Below, piece by piece: positions 34,478 through 43,479 of a DNA stretch of 52,289 bases (positions within the stretch are counted from its first letter, which is position 1; every line of letters begins with the position of its first letter). Location of the stretch: assembly GCA_002081555.1 (NCBI GenBank), contig KV920948.1, positions 1 to 52,289 of the forward strand. Reading direction: 5' to 3'. The notes beneath the pieces are model-generated. The model searched no databases. It saw only the letters and a program-made list of their open reading frames with translations, and was not told the origin of the DNA. The DNA is from Protostelium mycophagum (Eukaryota > Evosea > Variosea > Protosteliida > Protosteliaceae). The position numbers and the translations under genes were made by a program.

Positions 34478-36909
34478 ATGACGGACTTGCAGTCTTTACC
34501 TTTAGACATCTTTGGGGAGTTGATCAAGTCCCTGTCACTTAAAGGTCGGTGCAGGAATGATCTAACTCAACTGATGATATAGACGTTATCCGTCTGAAAC
34601 AAACGTGTCGCCGCATAAACTCACTGTTGCCTNNNNNNNNNNNNNNNNNNNNNNNNNNNNNNNNNNNNNNNNNNNNNNNNNNNNNNNNNNNNNNNNNNNN
34701 NNNNNNNNNNNNNNNNNNNNNNNNNNNNNNNNCAATGATCTAACTCAACTGATGATATAGACGTTATCCGTCTGAAACAAACGTGTCGCCGCATAAACTC
34801 ACTGTTGCCTATCGATCGGAAGATCTATAAGCTCCTGATGTGAGTTGATCTGCATGTCGTGCCACTCATTTTTTAGATCTAAAAGAGCGGCCAAATGCCA
34901 ACCAACAAAATCGTGGTACGAATCGAATAAAACGACAGAGGCTCCGTTTGCAGAATTCCAAGGCACCATTTTGGCTCTGTTGAGGTGGGACTGCCCTCAA
35001 ATGTGGCACTAAAACCAACAGGAAGGCAATTGAAGAGGGTGATGTCAGGAAGGCTCAAAAGGTGTTTCTGATGTGTGCACCACTTGAGATGACAAAACAT
35101 GACATTCTGGCACACACCTTATGTCTGTACGTAAAAATTCTTTGAGGTTCTTTATGTCCCTTCAAGAAGATGTATAAAACATGATCTGATAGAGTATCTC
35201 AGATTAGATGATGTCCAAGACCCACTTTTTCCAAGAGCACTCAATTTAATGTGGCACTAAAACCAACAGGAAGGCAATTGAAGAAGGTGATATCAGGAAG
35301 GCTCAAAAGGTGTTTCTGATGTGTGCGCCACTTGAGATGACAAAACATGACATTCTGGCACACACCTTATGTCTGTACGTAAAAATTCTTTGAGATTCTT
35401 TATGTCCCTTCAAGAAGAGATGTATAAAACATGATCTGATAGAGTATCTCAGATTAGATGATGTCCAAGACCCACTTTTTCCAAGAGCACTCAATTTTCT
35501 TCAAAGATGGATATATTCTTATTGGAAGGAAGATTTCCTTCAAGATGATGACACTCTGTGTCTCCTCGCATGCAGAATGCATGAAAAGCCCACTTTACCG
35601 CTACATTTCCCCAAGTTGAGAGAAAATGGAAATCCTCCTCCATGTACAGATGGTGCTTATGACATAAATGACACTTTCCCGCCTTTACATGCAGGAGGTG
35701 AGTCATGCGATCATTTGTACAAATTGTCGAGAAATTCAAATCAAAAAATGACACCGAAGGTCTATTGAGAGCTGATCCGAAGGAGATCGCACAACAGATG
35801 TCTCTCCTTGACATGCGCATGATGCAAAATGTTGATGTGAGTAAGATGTTCAATTGAGTGAGCAGCTAGCAGTAGGCAGAGCCGCAACCTCGAGACAGTT
35901 CTACAGAGAAGCAAATGTGCAAATCAGCCATCAACTGTATCTATACGTTGACATAAAATGACCGTTGTAGAGGGATATTTGGTTGCGATCTTTTCGAACT
36001 TTTGGCAAAGAAACTCTCGAAGAAGTGTGTGACAGATTCAACAAGCTCAACACGTCCATTGTACACGCGATTCTGCACGAAGAAGACATCAAGGATCGGG
36101 TCAAAGTGGTGGAGAAGTTGCTGATGCTTGCAAAGGTGACGACGACTCATGATCGCGATCACTGAATGTATAGGAACTGAAAAATCTGGGAAATTTCTTC
36201 AGTTTGAGATGCGTCATGGCTGCTTTGGACAGCAATTGTATTGCCAGGTTAAAAAGGTGAGATGATGGTGTCATGAGTTGAGGATTGTGTGGCTGTGGCC
36301 ACATCTCACTTTTGGTCCGCAGCAAAGCTGAACAGAACTGAGGTGTTTCACAACAATAAATTTTCAATCGGGCAGACTACTGATCATCACTAGAACTCAA
36401 GACAAGCTCTCGAAGAATGCAAAGAAGATCTGTAAAGAGATGGCAGAGTTGGTGTCCCCAAGTCGGAACTACAGCAAATTGAGAGAAGCGTATAACCTTG
36501 CGGAGTGCCCAAAGATCCCTTTCACGTCAGTGAAGTTTTTTTGGGTGTTTCACCTGTGTTCTTCAGACCTCCAAGCTCGTCCTATTTCCACTGATCTTGA
36601 GTAGAGGTATCTACTTGTCTGACCTTGTCTTTATTGCGGAGGGTAACAGAAGGTACATTGATGCTGAGGAGACGCATATAAACACAGCTCAATGGGTGCA
36701 AGCCTACAAAGTGATATCGGAGAGTCTGTGGCAAGGTGTGTATACAAACAATGTCTTTTCATTACAATCTGATACGAGAAGGATCAATGTACGAATTTGA
36801 GAGAAATGCAAAGGTGATGCACATGGTGCAGGACTTGGCGGAAGTGAGAGGTGACTGGGAGATGGATGCGCATAAGAGGTCACTTCACTTGGAACCAAGA
36901 AGACGATAA
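34478..36909 (+). CDS. F-box protein with RasGEF (CDC25) domain; locus contains gap and duplication
   Basis: Start MTDLQSLPLDIFGELIKSL, then LKDVIRLKQTCRRINSLLP after a 38-nt intron: a clear F-box. Downstream exons give KAIEEGDIRKAQKVFLMCA, EMTKHDILAHTLCLY, HDLIEYLRLDDVQDPLFP and ALNFLQRWIYSYWKEDFLQ (RasGEF N-terminal domain), then LLRADPKEIAQQMSLLDMR, VVEKLLMLAKELKNLGNFF SLR, EMAELVSPSRNYSKLREAY, LILSRGIYLSDLVFIAEGN (catalytic domain), ending LEPRRR. It would activate a Ras-type GTPase and bind SKP1. A 100-N gap sits inside intron 1/exon 2, and a 248-bp segment with one exon is tandemly duplicated (35000-35496). The upstream copy lacks two bases at its second exon start and does not keep frame, so it is either a recent dead duplicate or an assembly error. 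Confidence 0.82.
34556..34810. other. 100-N gap flanked by an identical 77-bp sequence
   Basis: Bases 34556-34632 and 34734-34810 are identical (start AATGATCTAACTCAACTGAT, end CACTGTTGCCT), with Ns at 34633-34732. This is what a scaffolder produces when overlapping contig ends are not merged. The coding reading only needs one copy. Confidence 0.8.
35000..35496 (+). repeat. Tandem duplication, two 248-bp units
   Basis: 35000-35247 and 35248-35496 are about 98% identical, from AATGTGGCACTAAAACC to GAGCACTCAATTT. Each unit has an acceptor, one full exon, an intron and the start of the next exon. Four substitutions and one 2-base indel separate them. Confidence 0.9.
36288..36303. repeat. Intronic hairpin, family H (copy 6)
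   Basis: TGTGGC-TGTG-GCCACA, perfect 6-bp stem in a RasGEF intron; T-A pair replaces the C-G pair of copies 24219/29338/33431. Confidence 0.55.
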
Positions 36910-37130
36910 ATGGCGATGTTTACGACATCTTTTTCGCCCTCCACCAACCTTTTCTTAAATGAAATGCACGTAGTGATGATGTCTATGGCTGATGACAGGT
37001 TCAGTCATCTTTTGACTTTCCACAAAACTTCTTGCAGCTGTAGAGGGAAAACAATCTGTATTCGTCACCAAAAATCAGCCGACTTCCGTCATTTCCTGAT
37101 GATTTAATTAAATTTGAATTTCGCGCCGAG

Positions 37131-37518
37131 ATGGATTTTCAGAGAACACTTCTTTTCCTTGTTTGCGCAAAGTACGCAAGGGATACCAAAACATAACCAA
37201 CTCATACCAACAACACTTACACAACCAAGGGCATCATTCCGACGAGAGATGAAGATGGTGGACATTCCGATACTGCACAGCAACAAGCATCGTGATAGAG
37301 ACATTTACAATTGCCCACGGAATCAAGCCTGCGGTTATTGTGGGGCAAGAGGATTAACCACAAAGAGGAGAGATGAGTGGGCCACCTTCCTCTTCATGCC
37401 TTACGCATTCAAGGGACAATCATGCTTTACACAATGTCCAAAATGCAAGTCCAAGTTTGACCCAATCCTACCAAGCGCATATGTGCACGACGCCTATTCA
37501 ATACACAACTGTAAATGA
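37131..37518 (+). CDS. Small secreted Cys-containing protein, unknown
   Basis: Family not recognised. Two exons: MDFQRTLLFLVCAK (signal-peptide-like), a GT-AG intron of about 58 nt starting GTACGC near 37176, then ASFRREMKMVDIPILHSNKH. Phase fits (AA + G). The mature part has NCPRNQACGYCGARGL and CFTQCPKCKSKFDPI, i.e. two CxxC pairs plus further Cys, ending YSIHNCK. CxxC pairs may bind zinc or form disulphides; with a signal peptide, disulphides are more likely. Alternative: the protein begins at ATG 37249 inside the second exon and is cytosolic. Confidence 0.5.
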
Positions 37519-37782
37519 ATTGCATTTGTACATTCACATTTATTACGCCACCATACGAGTGAACAGTCTTTCACTTTCCACAAGAGGCGGACAGAAATTA
37601 TAATGAAAAGTGTTCACTTATAGACTCATTTGTCATGTACGCTCCTTCTTTTCTTTCCGATGATTTCCTTATCATGATCTGCTTCCATGTATCAGCTTCT
37701 TTGCCACCTGCAGAAGATGCAAGTTCTTTTCGAGACCATCAAAACCCATTCTGACAAAATCTTCTGATCGTCGTGAGATTAC

Positions 37783-38208
37783 TCACCCTTCGATCCACAA
37801 GTAGAACTTCAGAAAAAAATTGTACAACACCGAAAATTTCCACGAATTACCGCGGGGATCATCGGCGGGAGAAGAATCATCCAGAAGGAGAGCAGTTGTC
37901 GGAGTGCTATTTTTAGAAATAGATATGAATGGCCGCAGGGCTTCTTCACGGAAATGCTGCATATCCACAATGCGTAATTGATTAAGAGGTTGCCGATAAA
38001 TCATTTTATTCGGCAGTTTCATATTCTTTTGTCCTATATCTCGGTCCTCCAGTAAACGTGCTTTGCCTTGAAATAGGCTCGTGATTCCACGCGGAATGAA
38101 ACACAAAGGGAGGTTAATACTCGATTTAACAGATTTTGACCCACGGTGACAGCTCCGAAACCTTCCCATTTTTGCAACCTTTAGAATACCTTCGTAAACT
38201 ATGCACAT
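37783..38208 (-). CDS. Orphan ORF, 141 codons
   Basis: ATG-started frame (MCIVYEGILKVAKMGRFRSC ...) without recognised domain. It may extend past a GTGAGT donor at 37787 into EWVLMVSKRTCIFC. Base composition is not decisive and the start overlaps another orphan ORF on the plus strand, so at most one of the two is likely real. Confidence 0.3.
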   Translation of the reverse strand: MCIVYEGILKVAKMGRFRSCHRGSKSVKSSINLPLCFIPRGITSLFQGKARLLEDRDIGQKNMKLPNKMIYRQPLNQLRIVDMQHFREEALRPFISISKNSTPTTALLLDDSSPADDPRGNSWKFSVLYNFFLKFYLWIEG

Positions 38209-38819
38209 TCTTAACGAGACAAAGACGGTTGATACCGTGGTTGACCCCGAAGATGATTTCCATTAATTATCCGGCTGGGCGGAAAGACAGGTTTTCCCTC
38301 CCCTTCTTCATTTCAGACAAGCATAAAGAGTTGAAGCAACAAAATGGCATTCCACACACAGACACCCACAACACGTGCGCTGCACAGAGCCACCCCAATA
38401 CACTTCTCCACAGACTTGACAACAGAAGAGAGGATGTTTGTGCTTGCCCACTGTGCGTCCAAACAGACCCAGCCACCAGTGAACACAAAGCCAAAGAGAA
38501 GACTCTTCGGATTGTTTTGAAGAAACAACTGCACACGCCAAGAGGGCAAAGAGTGTCCATACCGGAAATAAATTTTGAATCGAAAATACATTTCCTTCTC
38601 TTTAAAAATCTAAACCAAAAGACACAAGGACACCAACACAACAAAGAGGACACTTTAACCCAAATACGATGTAATTTCACAACTAATGTATTTCGATGTT
38701 TGGTGATGTGTCTCAACCGACTGAGTCATAGCCTTCTTGTTGCATGCTGTCCTCGAGTACGTTATCGTACTTGGAATGGAGTGGTGTTTTCAGATGTAAG
38801 GGCTCTGCCTGTGCGTTGA
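38136..38819 (+). CDS. Orphan ORF, unusually long and intronless for this window
   Basis: Open for 227 codons; first ATG near 38252 (MISINYPAGRKDRFSLPFF). Basic and His/Asn/Gln-rich (HKAKEKTLRIVLKKQLHTP), no domain seen. Most coding exons here are shorter than 400 nt, so an open stretch of this size deserves note, but a 149-codon frame is open on the opposite strand over the same bases, which lowers confidence in both. Its 3' end overlaps the Shk-type kinase stop by about 100 bp. Confidence 0.3.
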   Translation: MTHGDSSETFPFLQPLEYLRKLCTFLTRQRRLIPWLTPKMISINYPAGRKDRFSLPFFISDKHKELKQQNGIPHTDTHNTCAAQSHPNTLLHRLDNRREDVCACPLCVQTDPATSEHKAKEKTLRIVLKKQLHTPRGQRVSIPEINFESKIHFLLFKNLNQKTQGHQHNKEDTLTQIRCNFTTNVFRCLVMCLNRLSHSLLVACCPRVRYRTWNGVVFSDVRALPVR

Positions 38820-41220
38820 AGAGAGCTTCTAGAGAGGGGAATTCATAAGATTGATTGGCTAAGAGAAGAGTGAAAGGTTGTCCTGCTTGGTGCACGATAC
38901 GGAAGTGTTTCAGTGTCTCTTTCTGTTCGTCTTCAGTTTCTCATGAAGAGTTGTAGAGATAGTTGTAGATGGGGTTGTAGAGATAGTTGTAGATGGAGAT
39001 TCACCTGTGTGACGACTGATATAGCGAATGAACCTGGGGTAGTGCTGTATCTGATGAGATAAGAGCCTGGTCTTCTTCCCAAGAGCCTCTCTGCAGCCCT
39101 TGTCTCGATCTGTCCGTGGAATCCACTAGAAATTTGTCAGAAAATTCGATGAAATATCGGTTAAATCGAGTTGTAGATGACTAGTGGTTACCCGATGAGG
39201 AGGACTTTTCTTATGCGTTCAAAGAATCCCGTTCCCGTCTGTATTTTTCAGTAAAGGTGACCGGAATTTCTCAGGAGATTTCATCGAAATTTCACCTCGA
39301 GTGGGCCGAAAGACTCTAGCATTCTGGCGTACGTTTGTAGAGTGACAACGTCGGGTTCTTCTTTTTCAGAACTCGAGTCTGGTATGAGCAGTTCTTTCAG
39401 GGATCTACAGAATTTTCTCAGAATTTGCAAGGGTTTTTCGGTGAAATTTCGTCGAAATTTACCTATACATAAGAGTATCCTCTTTTGGAAAATCAACTTG
39501 GATGGTGGCGAAAAATGCCTCCATGAATTCATTCAATGGTACCGCTCTCTACAACGAGTTACTTTGATAATCTACAACGGCATGAATTATTGGACTCACG
39601 TATTCCAAGAAATAATCGAACCATAATTCCCATCCTAATTTGTTTCGTTCAAAACTAATATAGTGTTCTAGCACGACTCGGTCCAACACCTAAAGCTCTT
39701 CAGACTCTTAAGATTGTCACAGTGACAGCTCTAAAAATAGATATGCAGCCCAGACAAGACATTCTGGATCTAAGACTCACTTGAGTTGATAAAATGGACG
39801 AGAATGTGGGACGTATCTCTGGGTTGGGGTCCCAGGTGAGGTCTAATAATAGGGATAATGTCTCTCCACAGTCTGAAGGTACCGCTGGTCTCTTTCCTGC
39901 TCTGACTGCTTCGAAAACGGCTAAGTAAGTCAGACTCAAGCGTTATCATTGGAGATCAGATTCATTCATGATGTTAGATCATGAATGGAAGATCAGAAAT
40001 CATGTGCAGATCTTCGCGAAATGAGAATAAAAAATGACCTTGTTTTGTCGGTAGCTCCTCCCAAGCACACTTCCAGAAAGCTAATTCCCAGCTATTATCA
40101 TCAAACGATTATCTTGTACCTCGAATACAATACTTACACTATGATACCAAAAGAATAAACATCAGCCTTCTCATCAAACTCATTATGAGTAATCATCTCT
40201 GGAGCCATATAGGTGGGAGTTCCTTGTCTTCCTTCCATAACCATACTCGTTTTCACTCGAGACAAACCAAAGTCTACAGACTTCAGAAAAAAATAATGTC
40301 AATAATGAAATGATCCTCACCAGCCACTTTGACATTTTTATCCTTGTCCACTAAAAGATTGTGCAGTTTAAGATCGAGATGAAGAATGGGTGGGTCTGAA
40401 CAGTGAAGCCAATTCATGCCACGAGCGGTGTGTTCCGCCATTCTCATACGCAGCTCAAAAGTGGCTATAAATCATCAGCCGAGATGACAGTGACAAACTA
40501 AAGAAGACCCACGTGCAGGATATTTGCTTGAATCTTTTAGACTCCTATCCAACATGTCTCCAACACTTCCTCTTGGCATGTATTCCATCACTATTCAGGT
40601 GAGATGGAGAAAAAGATTGAGAAGATACGAACCGATGAGTCGGGTAGTTGGTTCTGTACAAGCTCCCATGAAGAGGACAACATGAGGATGTCGGAGTTTG
40701 CTTCACGAGATTAGAAAAAAAGGATCCTTACATTTTCAACTTACACCATCGTAGCGACTTCATGCTCAAATTCTTCCACCGAATCATGGTTCAGAGTCAA
40801 TTTTTTGGCAACGATTGGGAGTCCTCTACAGACACCTTTGTATACAGCTCCGAAAGTTCCGCGTCCTTGCAGGCGCTCAACAATTACAAAGAAGAATGAA
40901 ATGTGTTCGTCTACCTATTGGTCTATCCCAATCACATTCTACTTCACTTGAAGAAAGAGGAGCTATCCGCTCTGCTTCTGCTCCTGTTCGACGACTGTAG
41001 TTAGAAGATCCTTGTCCCTGCTTTCATAATCATTTCCACAGTTCCTTAAAGAGATGATTACCCCTTCGCTCTCATTAGTCGACCTCAGAAAAGGATTAGG
41101 GCCAGAGGACCTGCCAGTTGATCGACCAAGAGCCGTCTCTCTCGTTCGAGTCCGTGAGCCCAATAATCGGATCAGCTCAGAGGTAAGCTTATCGTCCTCA
41201 GACGCTATGAGCGAGGCCAT
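38713..41220 (-). CDS. Shk-type kinase: TKL-like kinase domain followed by SH2 domain
   Basis: Domain order kinase then SH2 is the hallmark of dictyostelid Shk proteins. Start MASLIASEDDKLTSELIRLL. Kinase: RLQGRGTFGAVYKGVCRG (Gly loop), PIVAKKLTLNHDSVEEFEH (catalytic Lys), HVVLFMGACTEPTTRLIVME, GMNWLHCSDPPILHLDLKLH then NLLVDKDKNVKVA, DFGLSRVKTSMVMEGRQGT, PTYMAPEMITHNEFDEKAD, VYSFGIIV, and EAVRAGKRPAVPSDCGETL, DLTWDPNPEIRPTFSSIL. The catalytic loop reads HLD where HRD is usual. SH2: ETLKHFRIVHQAGQPFTLLL, SYEFPSLEALFNAQ, ending EGYDSVG. An upstream in-frame ATG at 41409 exists but adds a Trp/Phe-rich stretch unlike a kinase leader. SH2 introns carry GAAATTTC arrays and a 24-nt tandem repeat. 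Confidence 0.87.
38950..38997. repeat. Two 24-nt tandem units of the GTTGTAGA motif
   Basis: GTTGTAGAGATAGTTGTAGA-TGGG followed by GTTGTAGAGATAGTTGTAGA-TGGA: four motif copies in 48 nt, inside an intron of the Shk-type kinase (motif reads ATCTACAAC in gene sense). Confidence 0.9.
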
Positions 41221-41660
41221 CCCGAGTAATGTATGTTGTGCTCTCCTGCCACGGAAAAAAAACAAAAAACTCATTCTTCCGTTTGTCCATCCCAGACATT
41301 CCCGGGTAATTTGCACATAAAAATGCTCAGACACCAGCAAAAAGTCAACACAAACAACAAAGAACAGACGCCGAAGAGGTCTACACCTTCTACCCCATTT
41401 CATCTGCAATATTGGCAGAGCTTATTTTGAAATAAAGCCAATTTATACGAATGAAGGAGCGTCTCATCGTATTTTGTCAAAATGTTGGAATAGATCATGG
41501 TTTTGCGAACGTTTCACCTTTCTAATCCAGATTTAAAATACGCCTTTGCAAAGGAAAGGAGCTCATATGACAGGACCAAAACCGGTCCAGTTACACGAAT
41601 CAGTCAAAACAACTCTTTCAAATTTGTTTTATTATCCTCTATACATCTTCTTCTCCCTAT
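41221..41660. other. Intergenic between Shk-type start and GH16 stop
   Basis: 440 bases; both neighbours are on the minus strand. Frames open here are shadows or an unlikely N-terminal extension of the kinase. I see no RNA gene. Confidence 0.5.
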
Positions 41661-43163
41661 TCAACAAAAAGCGATCTGTGTCAGCGCGTTGTTCTTGCAG
41701 CAGTACTGAGCTGAGTTATAGCAGGCTCCATTGCATGCACAGTCTGTAGCTGCACAATATCCCGCCCTGGCACATGGTGCAACTGCGTTCGATGAAGCGG
41801 ATGATGCAGGTGCCGCAGATGATGTTGATGGAGCAGCACGGGTTGTTGACGAGGCAGCACGGGTTGTTGACGAGGCAGCAGGGGTCTGATTTGTTATGAT
41901 CTGCCCGATACCCCCGAAGCTGCAAGCGGAAGCTCCTTGTGACGAGAACTGGGTGTAGTAGAGGTTCATTGCGTAAGAAAGTTGTTCCACAGAGTTACAG
42001 CTTGAGTATTGTCCTCCACTCTGGATGTCGGTGCAGAACTGTGGGTATGCTGCACAGAGCCAGTTGCGGGCTCCGGACACGGCGGCGGTGTTCATCTGTG
42101 TGGGGTCTTCTGAAGTCGTTCTGCAGGTCAAACCGGCAAACATAGCTGGGCACAAATTGTTGCTCACGGGCGAGGGGTTCACGACGGCGCTGTTGGTGAG
42201 CTGGTAGACTCTGACATAGTCCACGTACAACTTGGCGTTGGCCCAAGCTTGGGCTTGTTGTTGGGTGAGAGAGTTGGCGTTTGGACCGAAGAAACCTCCA
42301 CCGATGGCCAAGTTGATGATGATGAAGAAGTACTGATCAAAGGGCTGGCCGTTGGCAGTGTAGGGGTTGGTGCCCTTGCCAGACCAGAAGTTCTTTTGCA
42401 GAGTTTGTGTGTAGTAGACGTTGTTGTCCACCAAGAATTGGATCTGAGTGGGTGTCCAGATGGCCGAGTACAGGTGGAAGTCTGTTGCATGTGAGCGGAG
42501 GTGAGAGGTGAAGTGAAGATATCTCACCTGCTGTCGTATCAAAGCTCATGACCTGGGGTCCGGAGCCTTGGTACACATTGTTGGGCCACGAACCTCCGTA
42601 ATGAAGTGTGGACTCTTGAGTGTTTTGAGTGCTGCGGCTCTCAACGATGTCGATCTCGCCAGAAGCAGCCCATCCTCCATATACACTGTCTCTGGGCATC
42701 ACTGAAGAACATCAGTCATCAAAAACTGAAAGAAGATGAGAGTGACTCACTCCACATGGCAGGCCAGAGATAAATGCCATTGGGAAGCTTGGCATTGAAG
42801 TCAATGCGACCGTACTTCCATGCAGCAGAGGCAGCGGTGTTGATTCTTCCGGAAGTGTACTGCTTTCCGTTCAGGCTCTGAGGAATGGCAGTGATCACGA
42901 GCGAGCCATTCTGGACGGCGACATTCTTAGCGGAGTTGGTGTAGCATTGAAGCTCATTGTTCCCTTGTTGAATTTAGAATAAGGTGAGCGAAGATCATTT
43001 CAATCATTGATTACCTCCTCCATCACAATTGACTTCGTACTGCCATTTTGAAAGGTCTAAAGAGTTTCCATTGAATTCGTCTGACCAGACGAGCTGGTAC
43101 GTCTGTTGTGAGGCCACCAAAGCGAATAAGCAGCTGGCCAGAAGTATGATGTTGACTCTCATT
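41661..43163 (-). CDS. Secreted GH16 beta-glucanase with X8 (CBM43-like) module and Cys-rich tail
   Basis: Start MRVNIILLASCLFALVASQQ (signal peptide). GH16 fold: YQLVWSDEFNGNSLDLSKW, NNELQCYTN, GRINTAASAAWKYGRIDFN, LPNGIYLWPAMWMMPRD, and the catalytic GEIDIVES (nucleophile and acid/base Glu of ExDxxE), then FHLYSAIWTPTQIQFLVDN, FIIINLAIGGGFFGP and VDYVRVYQ. A second module, ARNWLCAAYPQFCTDIQ, SCNSVEQLSYAMNLYYTQF, ACSFGG, matches X8/CBM43 carbohydrate-binding domains. A Ser/Thr/Ala linker (AASSTTRAASSTTRAAPSTS) leads to a small Cys-rich end (CAATDCACNGACYNSAQYCC). Three GT-AG introns near 42966, 42703 and 42487. Probably acts on beta-1,3-glucan of cell or spore walls or of fungal food. Confidence 0.92.
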
Positions 43164-43479
43164 TTGTTGGGTCTAAAGTATTCGATACAAAAGATGGTAG
43201 CTGGTAAGCTCCTCTAAAAAGGTATTACAGTATATGTCGAGGAAGATGTCCCCTTGACCCTGCCGTGAAGGCTGAAATAATGATCAGAAACTCAGCAGTA
43301 TCAAATTGGGTCACGTGACTGTAGATGTGTTCCTCGGTTCGGAAAGATGCGACATTTTACAACGGGAAGATACCTGAAAAACCGTGTTCCGCCGAACAGA
43401 AATCATTCAACGAAATCTCATCATCTGAATTCAGAGAAACAGGACCCCCGGGCATCTACAACTCTCCTGTTTTATTCAT
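43164..43479. other. Intergenic, promoter side of GH16
   Basis: 316 bases between the GH16 start and the aldo-keto reductase stop. Contains an upstream AT-rich patch near 43226-43240 and a few motif half sites (GTAGATG 43323); nothing coding is supported. Confidence 0.45.

Noticed and set aside
38267-38716. 149-codon minus-strand frame rich in Cys and Trp
   Set aside because: Composition unlike any protein family here and the frame opposite is equally open; no start context or splice support.
41054-41320. 88-codon plus-strand frame
   Set aside because: Antisense to the first exon of the Shk-type kinase.
41729-41880. Repeats in the GH16 linker as a minisatellite or mobile element
   Set aside because: They are in-frame Ser/Thr/Ala coding repeats (AASSTTR), normal for a linker.
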